Source: Trichomonas vaginalis G3
Taxonomy: Eukaryota > Parabasalia > Trichomonadida > Trichomonadidae
Direction of reading: 5' to 3'
Length of the DNA stretch: 64,000 bases
Assembly (NCBI RefSeq): GCF_026262505.1
Contig: NC_067207.1
Span: 18,072,082-18,136,081 of the forward strand
In this document: piece after piece, positions 29,112-43,100 of the stretch
Position numbering within the stretch: the stretch's first letter is position 1
How the letters are laid out: each line of letters begins with the position of its first letter
The notes under the pieces: generated by a model
Told to the model about the DNA's origin: nothing
The model's input: the letters and a program-made list of their open reading frames with translations, nothing else
Databases searched by the model: none
Position numbers and translations under genes: made by a program

Positions 29112-30152
29112 TCATGCGGATTTTAAATCCGTTGACACATCTGAGTTATGAATTCTTTCTTCATCATCTAATTTAGAAGATATTTTTCTGAATTTTCGAT
29201 AATCGCGCATTGCGCAATTAATATCGAAATATACAACACCTTTGGTTCCGGAGTGTATGTCTGCATTATTTACTACATTATCGTAATATCGTTTACTTGG
29301 TTCCAAACCAAGTTTCCGATGAATAAAACGAGAAGCATGCTCAAACCATTGAGAGCATCTGGTTGTATTGTGACAACCCTCGAATACGTAAACTGCTTTA
29401 TCATCGCATCCGTATACTTCAAAGATAGCATTTGCTTGAGAAACTGTAATGAATGAATCTTGCTTTCCATGACCTATTAAAAGAGGTGTTTTTGATTTAT
29501 GTAATGAGGCCATAGGATAAGGTGAAATAATATTTGTTCCGAGTATTTCCTTTGCCTTGATTGAAATTATTCTTTTGACTATTGGAATAATAAAAGAAGG
29601 AATTCCGTTTAAGTGTGCTTGGTCATAAACCACGGATTCAGTATCTTTAAAAGCAGAATCGGCAACACAGCAAGAAAATTTATCTAATTCAGAAGCACTA
29701 TGGAGAGCAATTGCGGCTCCCATGGATCTTCCCCAAACTGCGTATTTTTCAAAATGGAATGATTCGGTTAAGGCGGAAATGCAAGCTTCTACATCTTCTA
29801 TTCCGGATCCATCAAGAGGTATATAGCCACCTTCGGAGTTGCCTGATCCCGAAAAATCAAACGAACAAAGTGCTAATTTGTTACTGCAGATGAATGGAAC
29901 AAGATCAAGTGATTCAAATTGATTTGATCCTAAACTATGCAAATAAACAAGACAATAATGAGGTATATCGTAATCTTTATCATACCATAGTGATCCTACT
30001 AATTTCTTCCCGTTTGAATTTCGAAATGTGATTGGATGTCGAAGATATACAGAATCTCCGGATGTTATTGCAATTGCAGTTCGTTCATTATCATATCCTT
30101 CACGTGGAGGCCGAAAGCAGCAATCAATCAGCCACTCCACTACCTTTTGCAT
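29112..30152 (-). CDS. Alpha/beta hydrolase (S9/S33-like serine hydrolase)
   Basis: This 346-aa protein starts at ATG 30150-30152. The catalytic triad is visible: Ser143 in the nucleophile elbow GRSMGA, Asp232 in GHGKQDSF, and His261 in EGCHN. LVYLHSLGSN (68-77) supplies the oxyanion-hole strand, and FDFSGSGNSEG (98-108) is the usual loop after strand 4. This matches the Bem46/ABHD13/17-like hydrolases, often annotated in trichomonads as unassigned S9 serine peptidases. The substrate is unknown: an esterase, acyl-protein thioesterase or peptidase are all possible. There is no signal peptide. The N-terminus carries a Cys pair (DCCFRPP), and S-acylation there could tether it to membranes; that is speculative. 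The C-terminal ~70 residues are charged and lie beyond the fold. Confidence 0.88.
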   Translation of the reverse strand: MQKVVEWLIDCCFRPPREGYDNERTAIAITSGDSVYLRHPITFRNSNGKKLVGSLWYDKDYDIPHYCLVYLHSLGSNQFESLDLVPFICSNKLALCSFDFSGSGNSEGGYIPLDGSGIEDVEACISALTESFHFEKYAVWGRSMGAAIALHSASELDKFSCCVADSAFKDTESVVYDQAHLNGIPSFIIPIVKRIISIKAKEILGTNIISPYPMASLHKSKTPLLIGHGKQDSFITVSQANAIFEVYGCDDKAVYVFEGCHNTTRCSQWFEHASRFIHRKLGLEPSKRYYDNVVNNADIHSGTKGVVYFDINCAMRDYRKFRKISSKLDDEERIHNSDVSTDLKSA

Positions 30153-30784
30153 TTTGATGCAATTCTATAAACGTATAGATTTTTATTTTCCTCTCAAAAA
30201 ATCCAAGAATTTCAATTCTTCTCAATTTTGGGATAGGGCCGGTATTTTGCTTTCTAAATCAATGCATTTCAATCACTGTTTTGTTATTCATATCTTCTCT
30301 TTTATGGAATTAATTCCATTCAAATAGATATACTCAACTACAGATTTATACAAACGGAAAGATTATTAACGATATGTAACTTGTAACAATACATTTATAA
30401 TGAGTTATCATCATTATTAGGCAAAATATTATATTTGTATTTTTATTAGAGTTGAATTTGTAGCCTTAAAATCAAGGAGATTAATAGTCATATGATAATA
30501 GTGCAAAACACATTAACATGATTTTTTCGAGTTATTAAGATAATCTAGTTAATCACACTCTTGAAGTATTAAGGCACGTTTCAAAATATTTCCGTTTTAC
30601 TAGGAAAAATTGAATTTATTCAATTGTTTACACGGAATAATTTATATATTAAAATAGTTCTCATCATTGATGACTATTATTTATGCAGAAAAATCAAGAG
30701 AATATTTTTAAACAATAAAAATTTATAAAACATTTTATTCAAATAAAATAAATATATACAAAATAAATATTATAATAGGTAAAT
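30153..30784. other. AT-rich spacer between the hydrolase and the giant coiled-coil gene
   Basis: About 630 bp contain the upstream region of the hydrolase gene and the 3' flank of the giant gene, both on the minus strand. TAAA-type motifs suited to trichomonad polyadenylation occur near the giant gene's stop. No other feature was seen. Confidence 0.5.
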
Positions 30785-31180
30785 TCATTCTTCTTCTTCG
30801 TATTCTTCTTCATATTCTTGGTCATCGACGATTCCTGCTTCTTCCTTAATCTTGTTGCATTCGTCGATCAAATTGTACATGCTTTGGAGTATTTGCTGGC
30901 TTTGCTCATCAAGTTCCTGTCCTTCCATTTCTGCAATTACAGCCTGAGCACCTGATATTGTATCATTGATTGTAACTACATTGGATTTGAGTTTCTGAGC
31001 AAACTTATATAAGGCAGAATTTACGATCTCTGGGTTTTGTTCCTTTAGTTCATTCATTTGATTGAGGAGGAAATTTGCGAATCCTTGCATGCTCTGTTCT
31101 ACGTTTTCTTCTTCGTAGATATCTTTGTCTGTGATGTTATCTAACAACTCAGTGACATCTTCTGGAACATCCTTCGTGGA
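30785..31180 (-). other. C-terminal helical tail of the giant protein
   Basis: The last ~130 residues are not heptad repeats. They contain Phe, Tyr and hydrophobic positions (MQGFANFLLNQMNEL and NSALYKFAQKLKS), suggesting a small folded helical domain. They end in a very acidic EYEEEYEEEE tail. A basic SRRRGRRKYG patch lies just before, near 31220-31250. Folded ends of this kind often serve for anchoring or assembly in giant filament proteins; that role is an inference. Confidence 0.5.
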
Positions 31181-34100
31181 TGGATCAGACATCGAATTTT
31201 GGAGGTCGTTTAGTAAGACTCCATATTTTCTTCTTCCTCTTCTTCTTGATTGCTTTGATTCTTCAGTTTCGCCTTCTTCTAATTCTTCTTCCTCTTCATT
31301 TGCTTCTTCTAAGGAGGCAAGATATTGTTCAACGGCGTTGTTGACAAGAGCGGATGCATCTTCGTATTTACGTTTATCTTCTTCATTGTCACTATTGGCA
31401 ATCTTATCGTTAAGTGTGGATAAGATGTCTTCAGAAACGGAAACAAGTGTTTCTGGATCTTCATCACCAGATGCAAGGTGTTCAAGAAGATCACGAATCT
31501 GTTGTTCAAGTTCACTGAGATCTTTAGATTCAGATGGTTCTTGTTTCTGTTCTTGTTCTTCAATGATTTCTTCTTTGTCATTGTCTTGTTCTTGTTCGTC
31601 TTCTTCTGCGGCGGCAGAGGCGTAGTTATGAAGATATTCTTCAACAATGTCATTAAGTTGTTCGTGAGCTTCAATAAGTTCGGATTTAGTAGTTGGATCG
31701 TCACTATTAACAATAGAAGCATCAAGTTGTGAAATAAGTTTCTCGGCTCGTGAATTGAATTCTTCCAGACTAAGATCACCTTTAGATAATAAGTCTGCAA
31801 TATCATTCAATTCGGACTTAATTGATGATGGACTTGAAACTGTGGTTGATGCTTGTTCTTGTTCTTCTTGTGATGGTTCTGCAACTTCGGCTGACTTAGA
31901 TTCAGCTGTTGGGATTGATTCGAGTTCTTCTCGTTTCTGTGCGACCTTCTCTTCGAGTTCTTTGTTCTTGTTATCAATATCTTCGTTCTTAGATATCTTA
32001 TCTTTGATTGATTCTTCTGCTGATTGAATCTCGTTCTCAAGTTCCGATGACTTGTCTTCAACTGTTGGAATGGATTCAAGTTCTTGTTTCTTGGATTCTA
32101 ACTGTTGTTCAAGTTCTTTATTTTTATTGTCTGTTTCTTCGTTCTTTTCATTCTTATCATTGATGAAAGACTCGATGGATTGGAGTTCGTTTTCAAGTTC
32201 AGGTGATTTATCTTCAACAACTGGAATTGATTCAAGTTCTTGTTTCTTGTTTTCAATTTGATGTTCGAGTTCCTTGTTCTTCTTATCGGTTTCGTCGTTC
32301 TTTGACTTCTTATTATTGATAGATTCTTCAACTGATTTCAGTTCGTTAGAAAGGGAATCACTATTGTCTTCAACAACTGGAATTGATTCAAGTTCTTGTT
32401 TCTTGGATTCAATTTGTGATTCAAGTTCTTTGTTCTTCTTATCTGTCTCTTCGTTCTTGGAATTCTTGTCGTTGATAGAATCTGCAACAGATTTGAGTTC
32501 GTTCTCAAGTTCCGATGATTTGTCTTCAACTGTTGGAATGGATTCAAGTTCTTGTTTCTTGGATTCTAACTGTTGTTCAAGTTCTTTATTTTTATTGTCT
32601 GTTTCTTCGTTCTTTTCATTCTTATCATTGATTTGAGATTCTGTATTCTTGATTTCATTCTCAAGATCGGATAACTTGTCTTCAACGGTTGGAAGTGTTT
32701 CAAGCTCTTGTCTCAACTGTGTTAATTGTTCTTCAAGTTCGTTGTTCTTATTCGATATTTCCTCATTCTTGGACTTCTTATCATTGATCTTGGATTGTGT
32801 ATCCTTGATCTCCTTTTCAAGATCTGATGATTTGTCTTCTTGTGTTGGAATTGAATCAAGAAGTTTCTTGAAATCTTCAAGTTGTTTCTGAAGTTCGTTG
32901 TTCTTGGATTCAATAGCTTCATTCTCTGACTTCTTCTGATCAATCTCTGACTTGATTTCATCGATGCGAGCTGAGAGTTCTTCACTCTTGTCTTCAGATT
33001 GTGGGATGGATTTGAGTTCGGCTTCTTTAGACTGAAGATCGGAAATTGCTTTCTTTTCTTCTTCTAAATCGTGGCCAATCTTAGAAAGTTGTTCTTCTAA
33101 CTCAGCTGTTTGGGCAGAAAGTGAATCACGCACATTCTGTTTCTCAGCCAATTGCTGTTGAAGTTCATTGATTTTGTTCATGAGATCGTCATTCTTTGAC
33201 TTTTGTTCTGCAATCTCACGGTCAACATCAGCAATTTGTGACTTGAGTTCATCAGTCTTTGTTTCAAGTTCTTCTGATTGTTGAGACTCTTCTTCACCTT
33301 CATTTGCTGCTTCGTCTGGTAAAATGATGTCTCTTGTCTCAACTTCTTGAATTGGCTCTTCTTCCTCATCGTTGTAAGCATCTTCTAATGATGCAAGATA
33401 TTGTTCAACAGCGTTGTTGATTGTCTCTGATGCCTGTTGATAACGTAACTTATCATCATCACTATCACTTGTTGCAATCTTGTCATTGAGTGTAGATAAG
33501 ATGTCTTCGGAAACTGAAACAAGTGTTTCTGGATCTTTATCTCCTGCAGCAATGCGTTCAAGAAGATCACGGATCTTTGATTCAAGTTCACTAAGATCTT
33601 TAGATTCTTCTTTCTCTTGTTCCTTAGATTCTGATTCTGGTGTTGTTTGTTCTTCAGCCTTTTCTTCAATTGAATCAAGTTCTTGTTGCTTTTCTGCTAA
33701 TTTGTCTTCGAATTCCTTGTTCATCTTTTCTGTTTCTTCATTCTTAGCCCTCTTTTCGTTGATTTGAGACTCAATGTCCTTGAGTTGAGATTCAAGGTCT
33801 GAAGTCTTGTCTTCAACTGTTGGAATGGAATCGAGTTCCTTCTTCTTTTCAGCTAATTGTTGTTCGAGAGCATCGTTTTCATTCTTGATTTCTTCGTTCT
33901 TTGCTTGTTTATCATTGATTTCCTTTTCGATTTCATTGAGTTTGTTCTGGATTTCTTCCTTCTTAGACTCAACAGGTTCTATTGATTCGAGATCTTTCTG
34001 TTTCTGTGATAATTGTTGTTCAAGGTCTTCGATTGTATCTTGTTTCTCTTCAACAGAATTCTGTTCTGGAATAGTTTCTTCTTCTTCTTCGAGATCTTCT

Positions 34101-37100
34101 TTCTCAGCTTCGTTCAAGTAGTCATCAATTCTTTCTCCCATCTTGTTTCTCATGTCTTCAAGTTGTTTGACCAACTCTTTATTGCCATGGTTATCAACAA
34201 TTGCGTTGTTGATTAATGCTTCCATTTGTGACTCTTTTTCAACAAGATCTGATGGATCAATATCGCCACTGTTGATTCTTTCGATTAAGTCGGCCATTTG
34301 ATCATTGATCTTGTCTAAAGCTTCACTGTCAATTGGTTCTTCTGCAACAACTGGTGTTTCCTTGAGTTGTTTGAGGTTTTCTTCCATGAGATCCTGAAGA
34401 AGTTGATCTTTAGTATTGATATCTGAAACAATGTGGTCCTTCTTTTCTTCGTATTCTTCCTGGAATTGACTGATTTGATCTTGTATTTCATTGATCTTAG
34501 AGTCGAGATCGTTGAGTTCTTGTAGAAGTTCTTCGATCTCATTCTCTTTTTCTTTTGTATCTTCAATGAAGTTGTTCTTGAGTTCGTCCAATTTCTCTTG
34601 TTTCTCCTTGATTTGTTGTTCAAGATCTTTGTTCTTTCCATCAGTTTCGTTTTGTTTCTCTAACTGTTCTGCGATTTGTTTCTCGAGATCTGCCAATTTC
34701 CTTGCTAATTCTTCTGTCTTGTCTTCAACTGGAACAAGACTGTTCTTTTCTGCTTCTTTGTCTTTGATTTGTTTCTCTAACTCTTCGTTCTTCTTTGCTG
34801 TTTCTTCGTCAGCTAATTTCTGTTCGTTAATTGCCTTGCTGAGTTCTTCCAATTTATCTTCCAACTCTTTGTTATCATTCTTACGTTTTTCGATTTGTTC
34901 ATTGATGTCATCAAGTTGTTTCTTGAGTTCTTCAGAGTTATCTTGAACTTCTGGAGTATTTTCGAGTTCTTTCTTCTTGCTGTCAATTGCATCTTGTAAC
35001 TGTTTGTTATTGGCAGCGTTTTGTTCCATCTTGTCGTTGAAGGCCTTCTCAAGAATCTGGAGTTGATTCTTAAGTTCTTCTGAGTTATCTGGGATGTTTT
35101 TGATGGCTTCTAATTGTCTCTGTTTCTCATCAATCTGTTGCTGGAGAGAATCATTGTTTTCTTTGTTTTGTTCTGATTGATTCTTTCTCTCTTCGATTGC
35201 CTTGATGAGTTCATCTAATTGTCTCTGTTTCTCATCAATCTGTTGCTGGAGAGAATCATTGTTTTCGTTGTTTTGTTCTGATTGATTCTTTCTTTCTTCG
35301 ATTGCCTTGTTGAGTTCATCCAATTGTGCCTTCTTTTCATCAATTTGTTGCTGGAGAGAATCATTGTTTTCTTTGTTTTGTTCTGATTGATTCTTTCTCT
35401 CTTCGATTGCCTTGATGAGTTCATCTAATTGTCTCTGTTTCTCATCAATCTGGTGCTGGAGAGAATCATTGTTTTCGTTGTTTTGTTCTGATTGATTCTT
35501 TCTCTCTTCGATCGCCTTGATGAGTTCATCCAATTGGGCCTTCTTCTCTTCAACTTGAGCATCCTTTTCTCCAACTTTTTCGGTTTTAGTAGCGATATCA
35601 GCGATCAATTCTTGAATCTTGTCTTCAAGTCTTTCGTATTCTTGATTCTTTTCTTCGATCTGAACGTTGAGAACATCTGCATTATCATTGAGAGAATCAA
35701 GAACTCCTTTATCTGTATCGATGTTAGATTTAAGCTCATTCAATTTGTCAGTCAACTCATTGCTATTATTCTTAAGTTTCTCAATTTGGTCTTTGATGTC
35801 ATTGAGTTGCTTCTGGAGTTCTTCAGAGTTATCCTGGACAACTGTGATTGTTTCGAGTTCTCTGTTCTTGTTGTCAACTGCATCTTGTAACTGTTTGTTC
35901 TTGGCATCTGTTTCAGAGTTCTGTTTCAATCTATCATTAATTGCTTTCTCAAGTTCTTTGAGTTTCTGGTTGAATTCTTCAGATTTGTCTGGAGTATTTT
36001 GGAGATTTTCTAACTCAGCTTGTTTCTCTGCGAGTTGATGTTCAAGAGAAATGTTGTCTGATGACTTATTCTTCTGTTCTTCAATTTGTTTCTCGACATC
36101 AGCAAGTTTCTTCTTCAATTCTTCAACTGATTCACCATTCTGAAGGTTCTCAAGTTCTTGTTCTTTAGCTTCAATTGCTGTCTTCAATGCATAGACCATT
36201 GCTGCGTAGGTTGGATCAAGTGCATCGCGTTTCTCTTGAACCTTCTTTTCTGTTTCAGCGAGTTCCTTCTTGAGTTCATCGATGTTATCGCTGCGTTCCT
36301 TTGGAGATGATTTATCGGATGATTTAGTTGGAGATGTCTGGTTTCCAAGAGGAGCTCCGTCATCGTCGGAATCTGTGTCACGGTGAGATTTAAGCTTCTG
36401 AACATCAGCAGCTTGTTTCTCTTCGACTTCTTCTTCCTCCTCCTCTTCTTCTTCAACTTCATGATCCTTGTCGATTCTGCCAACAATACTATCAGCAAAT
36501 TCCACAAAGCTTGGTTCTCCAATAACTGGTGCTAACTGCAAAGAATCATGCAAGTCCTTGTTGAGTTCAGAAACATGGTTCATCTTTTCATGTTCGTCGT
36601 TGACTGATTGTTGATCATCTTCGATTTCATTGTTGGATTCTATAAGGGAACTATCGCTTCGATATCCACCCGCGATATCATCTAGGAGTCCGTCTAGATT
36701 CAAGTCGTCTGAAGAGAATTGTTTGGAGCTTTCATCAGACTCGGTTGAAATATTGTTTTGTTGTTTGTCAGCATCTTTTTGTTGGATTTCTTTGTTGGCC
36801 TTTTCTGGTTCGTCATTGTGAGAATTATGTTCATTTATTATTTGATCAATTTGAGACTGAAGGAAGTGCGAATTGTCATTAGTAGATGGAATCGAATCAA
36901 GATCTTGTTGGATCTTGGCAAGTTGTTCTTCGAGTTCCTTGTTCTTCTTCTCGGTCTCGGCATTCTGTGAGTTCTTTGTGTTGATCTCGGAATCAACTTT
37001 CTTGATTTCGTTTTCAAGAGAGGCTGATTTGTCTTCAACGGTTGGAAGGAATGAAAGTTGTTTCTTCTTCGATTCGAGTTCGGCTTCAAGTGCTTGGTTA

Positions 37101-40100
37101 AGTTTAGAAGTCTCTTCGTTTCGTGAACGTTTATCAGCAATAGATGATTCAATGGCTGAAATATCCGCTAAAAGTTTAGAATGTTCGTCGGAAACTTCTG
37201 GAAGGAAGCTATTGTCGGTTTGAAGTGAGGCAAGTTTGGCATTAAGTTCTGAAATGTCTGCAAATGAAGCTTCTTGTTCGTTTTCAAGTTGAGAATGAAG
37301 ATCTTCTTCTGAAACAACATCACGACGAAGATCTTCAATTGCTGACTTGTTGTCTTCAATGCATGATTGAAGAGCCGAGTTCTCGAGCTTAAGATTATCT
37401 AATTGCATAGAAAGGGAATCAATCTGAGATTTAAGGAGATCAGAATTGGCGACTAATTGTGAATTGGTTTCACGTTCGGCACGGATGGTATCTTCAAGAG
37501 CAGAAAGTTGAGTTTGAAGATTTTCGGTATCATCGGAAACTGGTTCGATTGAATCAAGTTCGGCTTGTTTCTGACAAAGTTCCGCTTCAAGTTCTTTGTT
37601 CTTATGATCTATTTCGGAATTCTTAGAAAGCTTAGAGTTGATCTGAGAATTGATGCTCTTAAGTTCGTTTTCGAGTTCGGATGACTTGTCTTCAACTGTT
37701 GGAATAGATTCAAGTTCATTCTTCTTAGATTCCAGTTGTTGTTGAAGTTCACTGTTCTTCTTTTCTTGTTCTGCGTTCTTGGAATTCTTTTCGTTGATAT
37801 GTGAATTGATGTTCTTGATTTCGTTTTCGAGTTCGGATGATTTGTCTTCAACGGTTGGAATGGATTCAAGTTGAGACTTCTTATCATTCAACTCTTGTTC
37901 AAGATCTTTGTTCTTCTTGTCAGTTTCTGAGTTCTTTGAATTCTTGTCATTGATATGTGAATTGATGTTCTTGATTTCGTTTTCGAGTTCGGATGATTTG
38001 TCTTCAACGGTTGGAATGGATTCAAGTTGAGCTTTCTTATCATTCAACTCTTGTTCAAGATCTTTGTTCTTCTTGTCAGTTTCTGAGTTCTTTGAATTCT
38101 TTTCGTTGATATGTGAATTGATGTTCTTGATTTCGTTTTCGAGTTCGGATGATTTGTCTTCAACGGTTGGAATGGATTCAAGTTGAGACTTCTTATCATT
38201 CAACTCTTGTTCAAGGTCCTTGTTCTTATGATCGGTTTCTGAGTTCTTTGAATTCTTGTCATTGATCTGTGAATCAATCTTCTTAAGTTCGTTTTCAAGT
38301 TCGGATGATTTGTCTTCAACGGTTGGAATGGATTCAAGTTGAGACTTCTTATCATTCAACTCTTGTTCAAGATCTTTGTTCTTCTTGTCAGTTTCTGAGT
38401 TCTTTGAATTCTTTTCGTTGATATTGAATTGATGTTCTTGATTTCGTTTTCGAGTTCGGATGATTTGTCTTCAACGGTTGGAATGGATTCAAGTTGAGAC
38501 TTCTTATCATTCAACTCTTGTTCAAGGTCCTTGTTCTTATGATCGGTTTCTGAGTTCTTTGAATTCTTGTCATTGATATGTGAATCAATCTTCTTAAGTT
38601 CGTTTTCAAGTTCGGATGATTTGTCTTCAACTGTTGGAATAGATTCAAGTTCATTCTTCTTAGATTCCAGTTGTGTTGAAGTTCACTGTTCTTCTTTCTT
38701 GTTCTGCGTTCTTGGAATTCTTTTCATTAATCTGAGAATCGATTACATTGATTTCAGCTTCAAGTTTTTCTTCTTCTTCATTGGCACCTTCTTCTAAGAT
38801 GATATCGCGTGCTTCTGCTTCGCCAACCATTTCGTCCTCTTCGTATTCTTCTTCGGCGTCATCAGAAAGCTGATCAAGGTAGTTGTTCACTGCATTGTCA
38901 ATTGATGATTTAACTTCTTCAAGTTAGCGCGCTCTGTTTTCATCTCTATCGAGAATTGCGTTGTCAATCTCTTTAGTAATTTCGTTAGCCAAAGAAACAA
39001 TTGTTTCTGGGTCGGCATTTCCTTCATTGATAGAATCAATGAGATCAGAAATGCGGTTATTGAGATCGTCAAGATATTCATCTTCGTAGGATTTCAAGAG
39101 TTCGTCAACCCAACCGTTGAGTTCTTCTTTAGCAGCCTCGATTGCATCAACAACTTCTTGATTATCTGCATTGGCAACTGCGATTTCATCAAGTTTCTCT
39201 GTTGCTTCCTGTGCAAGTTGTGTAACTATATCAAGATTACTTGGATCAGAAAGTTTGTCGTGCAATTCATCAAGAACTTTTCGAACTTCTTCGAGATATT
39301 GCTGATTTCCATTGAGCTCATCCTCCAATTCGGCTATATCATTCTTGAGCGCATCAGTTTTCTCCTGGTGGTCGTTCTGGAGATCATCAATCTGTGACTT
39401 TGTCAGAGAAATCTGATCTCGGAGATCTTGGAGACGAGAAGAAAGTTCAGATGCCTCATTGTCGGCATTAATTGTATCATTAATGAATTCTTCCTTCAAC
39501 TGCTTAAGTTCTTTCTCTTTGGCTTCGATATCACGTTTGATTTTCTCGTTGTTGACATTCTTCTTTTCATTTTCTGCCTTGACTTCGTTGATAGAATTAT
39601 CGAGTTGTGCTAGTCTGTTCTTTAATTCTTCAGTCTTGTCTTCGACTTCTGGGATTTGTTCTAATTCTGACTGTTTATTGTTGACTTGGTTTTCGAGATC
39701 ATTGTTGTTCTTAGTTATTTTCTCGTTCTTGGCTTGTTTCGCGTCAATTGACTTCTGAAGATTATCAATTGTTTGTTTGAGTGCTGCTGATTTGTCTTCA
39801 ACAGCTGGAATGCTGTTTAGCATTGATTGTTTCTCAGCAATAGTTTTCAAGATCCTCGTTGTTCTTCTTTGTTTCTTCATTCTTAGCGAGTTTATCTGCG
39901 ATTGTTTCTCGAGTTCCTTAAGTTTGTCATTGAGTCCTTGAGATTTGTCTTCAACAGCTTCAATTTGGTCGATTTCAGATTGTTTCTCTGAAATCGCTTT
40001 CTGAGTGCTTGATTTTGTTTGATTGTTTCTTCATTCTTTCTTAATTTCTCAGCGAGCTGAGCTTCAAGAGCTGAAAGTTTAGATTGAAGTTCATCGAGTT

Positions 40101-43100
40101 GGGATTCGACAACTGGCAATTGATCAAGTTGTTTCTTCTTCGATTCGAGTTCGCTTCAAGTGCTTGGTTAAGTTTAGAAGTCTCTTCGTTTCGTGAACGT
40201 TTATCAGCAATAGATGATTCAATGGCTGAAATATCCGCTAAAAGTTTAGAATGTTCGTCGGAAACTTCTGGAAGGAAGCTATTGTCGGTTTGAAGTGAGG
40301 CAAGTTTGGCATTAAGTTCTGAAATGTCTGCAAATGAAGCTTCTTGTTCGTTTTCAAGTTGAGAATGAAGATCTTCTTCTGAAACAACATCACGACGAAG
40401 ATCTTCAATTGCTGACTTGTTGTCTTCAATGCATGATTGAAGAGCCGAGTTCTCGAGCTTAAGATTATCTAATTGCATAGAAAGGGAATCAATCTGAGAT
40501 TAAGGAGATCAGAATTGGCGACTAATTGTGAATTGGTTTCACGTTCGGCACGGATGGTATCTTCAAGAGCAGAAAGTTGAGTTTGAAGATTTTCGGTATC
40601 ATCGGAAACTGGTTCGATTGAATCAAGTTCGGCTTGTTTCTGACAAAGTTCCGCTTCAATTCTTTGTTCTTATGATCTATTTCGGAATTCTTAGAAAGCT
40701 TAGAGTTGATCTGAGAATTGATGCTCTTAAGTTCGTTTCGAGTTCGATGACTTGTCTTCAACTGTTGGAATAGATTCAAGTTCATTCTTCTTAGATTCCA
40801 GTTGTTGTTGAAGTTCACTGTTCTTCTTTTCTTGTTCTGCGTTCTTGAATTCTTTTCGTTGATATGTGAATTGATGTTATTGATTTCCTCTTCAACAGAT
40901 GATGATTTATCTTCAACGGTTGGAATAGATTCAAGTTCCTTCTTCTTCGATTCGAGCTGTTCTTCGAGTTCCTTGTTCTTCTGTCGGTATCTTCGTTCAT
41001 AGAATTCTTTTGATTGATTAATTCTTCCATGTTATTCTTTTCTTCTTCAAGTTGATGTTCGAGTTCCTTGTTATGTCTGTCTGTTTTATCGTTATTTGCG
41101 TTCTTTTCGTTGATGGATTGTTCAACAGACTTAAGTTCATTCTCAAGATCGGATGACTTGTCTTCAACAGTTGGAATTGATTCTAATTGCGCCTTCTTAT
41201 CGGAAAGTTGTTGTTCTAGTTCCTTGTTCTTATGATCGGTCTCTTCATTCTTGGAATTCTTTTCGTTGATCTGAGAATCAACATTATTGATTTCATTTTC
41301 AAGTTCGGATGATTTGTCTTCAACGGTTGGAATGGATTCAAGTTGAGACTTCTTATCATTCAACTCTTGTTCAAGGTCCTTGTTCTTATGATCGGTTTCT
41401 GAGTTCTTTGAATTCTTGTCATTGATCTGAGAATCAATCTTCTTAAGTTCGTTTTCAAGTTCGGATGATTTGTCTTCAACGGTTGGAATGGATTCAAGTT
41501 GAGCTTTCTTATCATTCAACTCTTGTTCAAGATCTTTGTTCTTCTTGTCAGTTTCTGAGTTCTTTGAATTCTTTTCGTTGATATGTGAATTGATGTTCTT
41601 GATTTCGTTTTCGAGTTCGGATGATTTGTCTTCAACGGTTGGAATGGATTCAAGTTGAGACTTCTTATCATTCAACTCTTGTTCAAGGTCCTTGTTCTTA
41701 TGATCGGTTTCTGAGTTCTTTGAATTCTTGTCATTGATCTGTGAATCAATCTTCTTAAGTTCGTTTTCAAGTTCGGATGATTTGTCTTCAACTGTTGGAA
41801 TAGATTCAAGTTCATTCTTCTTAGATTCCAGTTGTTGTTGAAGTTCACTGTTCTTCTTTTCTTGTTCTGCGTTCTTGGAATTCTTTTCATTAATCTGAGA
41901 ATCGATTACATTGATTTCAGCTTCAAGTTTTTCTTCTTCTCATTGGCACCTTCTTCTAAGATGATATCGCGTGCTTCTGCTTCGCCAACCATTTCGTCCT
42001 CTTCGTATTCTTCTTCGGCGTCATCAGAAAGCTGATCAAGGTAGTTGTTCACTGCATTGTCAATTGATGATTTAACTTCTTCAAGGTTAGCGCGCTCTGT
42101 TTCATCTCTATCGAGAATTGCGTTGTCAATCTCTTTAGTAATTTCGTTAGCCAAAGAAACAATTGTTTCTGGGTCGGCATTTCCTTCATTGATAGAATCA
42201 ATGAGATCAGAAATGCGGTTATTGAGATCGTCAAGATATTCATCTTCGTAGGATTTCAAGAGTTCGTCAACCCAACCGTTGAGTTCTTCTTTAGCAGCCT
42301 CGATTGCATCAACAACTTCTTGATTATCTGCATTGGCAACTGCGATTTCATCAAGTTTCTCTGTTGCTTCCTGTGCAAGTTGTGTAACTATATCAAGATT
42401 ACTTGGATCAGAAAGTTTGTCGTGCAATTCATCAAGAACTTTTCGAACTTCTTCGAGATATTGCTGATTTCCATTGAGCTCATCCTCCAATTCGGCTATA
42501 TCATTCTTGAGCGCATCAGTTTTCTCCTGTGGTCGTTCTGGAGATCATCAATCTGTGACTTTGTCAGAGAAATCTGATCTCGGAGATCTTGGAGACGAGA
42601 AGAAAGTTCAGATGCCTCATTGTCGCATTAATTGTATCATTAATGAATTCTTCCTTCAACTGCTTAAGTTCTTTCTCTTTGGCTTCGATATCACGTTTGA
42701 TTTTCTCGTTGTTGACATTCTTCTTTTCATTTTCTGCCTTGACTTCGTTGATAGAATTATCGAGTTGTGCTAGTCTGTTCTTTAATTCTTCAGTCTTGTC
42801 TTCGACTTCTGGATTTGTTCTAATTCTGACTGTTTATTGTTGACTTGGTTTTCGAGATCATTGTTGTTCTTAGTTATTTCATCGTTCTTGGCTTGTTTCG
42901 CGTCAATTGACTTCTGAAGATTATCAATTGTTTGTTTGAGTGCTGCTGATTTGTCTTCAACATCTGGAATGCTGTTTAGCATTGATTGTTTCTCAGCAAT
43001 AGTCTTTTCAAGATCCTCGTTGTTCTTCTTTGTTTCTTCATTCTTAGCGAGTTTATCTGCGATTTGTTTCTCGAGTTCCTTAAGTTTGTCATTGAGTCCT

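Noticed and set aside
1-30784. Spliceosomal introns
   Set aside because: The recognised genes read through without gaps, and I did not see the conserved trichomonad branch/3' splice motif (ACTAACACACAG) on either strand.
31125-31625. Plus-strand and other-frame open frames of 60-190 codons within the giant gene
   Set aside because: They mirror the Glu/Lys/Asn-rich coding frame as Ser/Leu/Phe-rich or Arg/Asn-rich sequence and recur with each repeat copy. None has independent support.
38400-42900. Programmed frameshifting as the cause of the frame changes
   Set aside because: No common slippery site is seen. The breaks lie at different places in different copies, and the best copy is open almost throughout.
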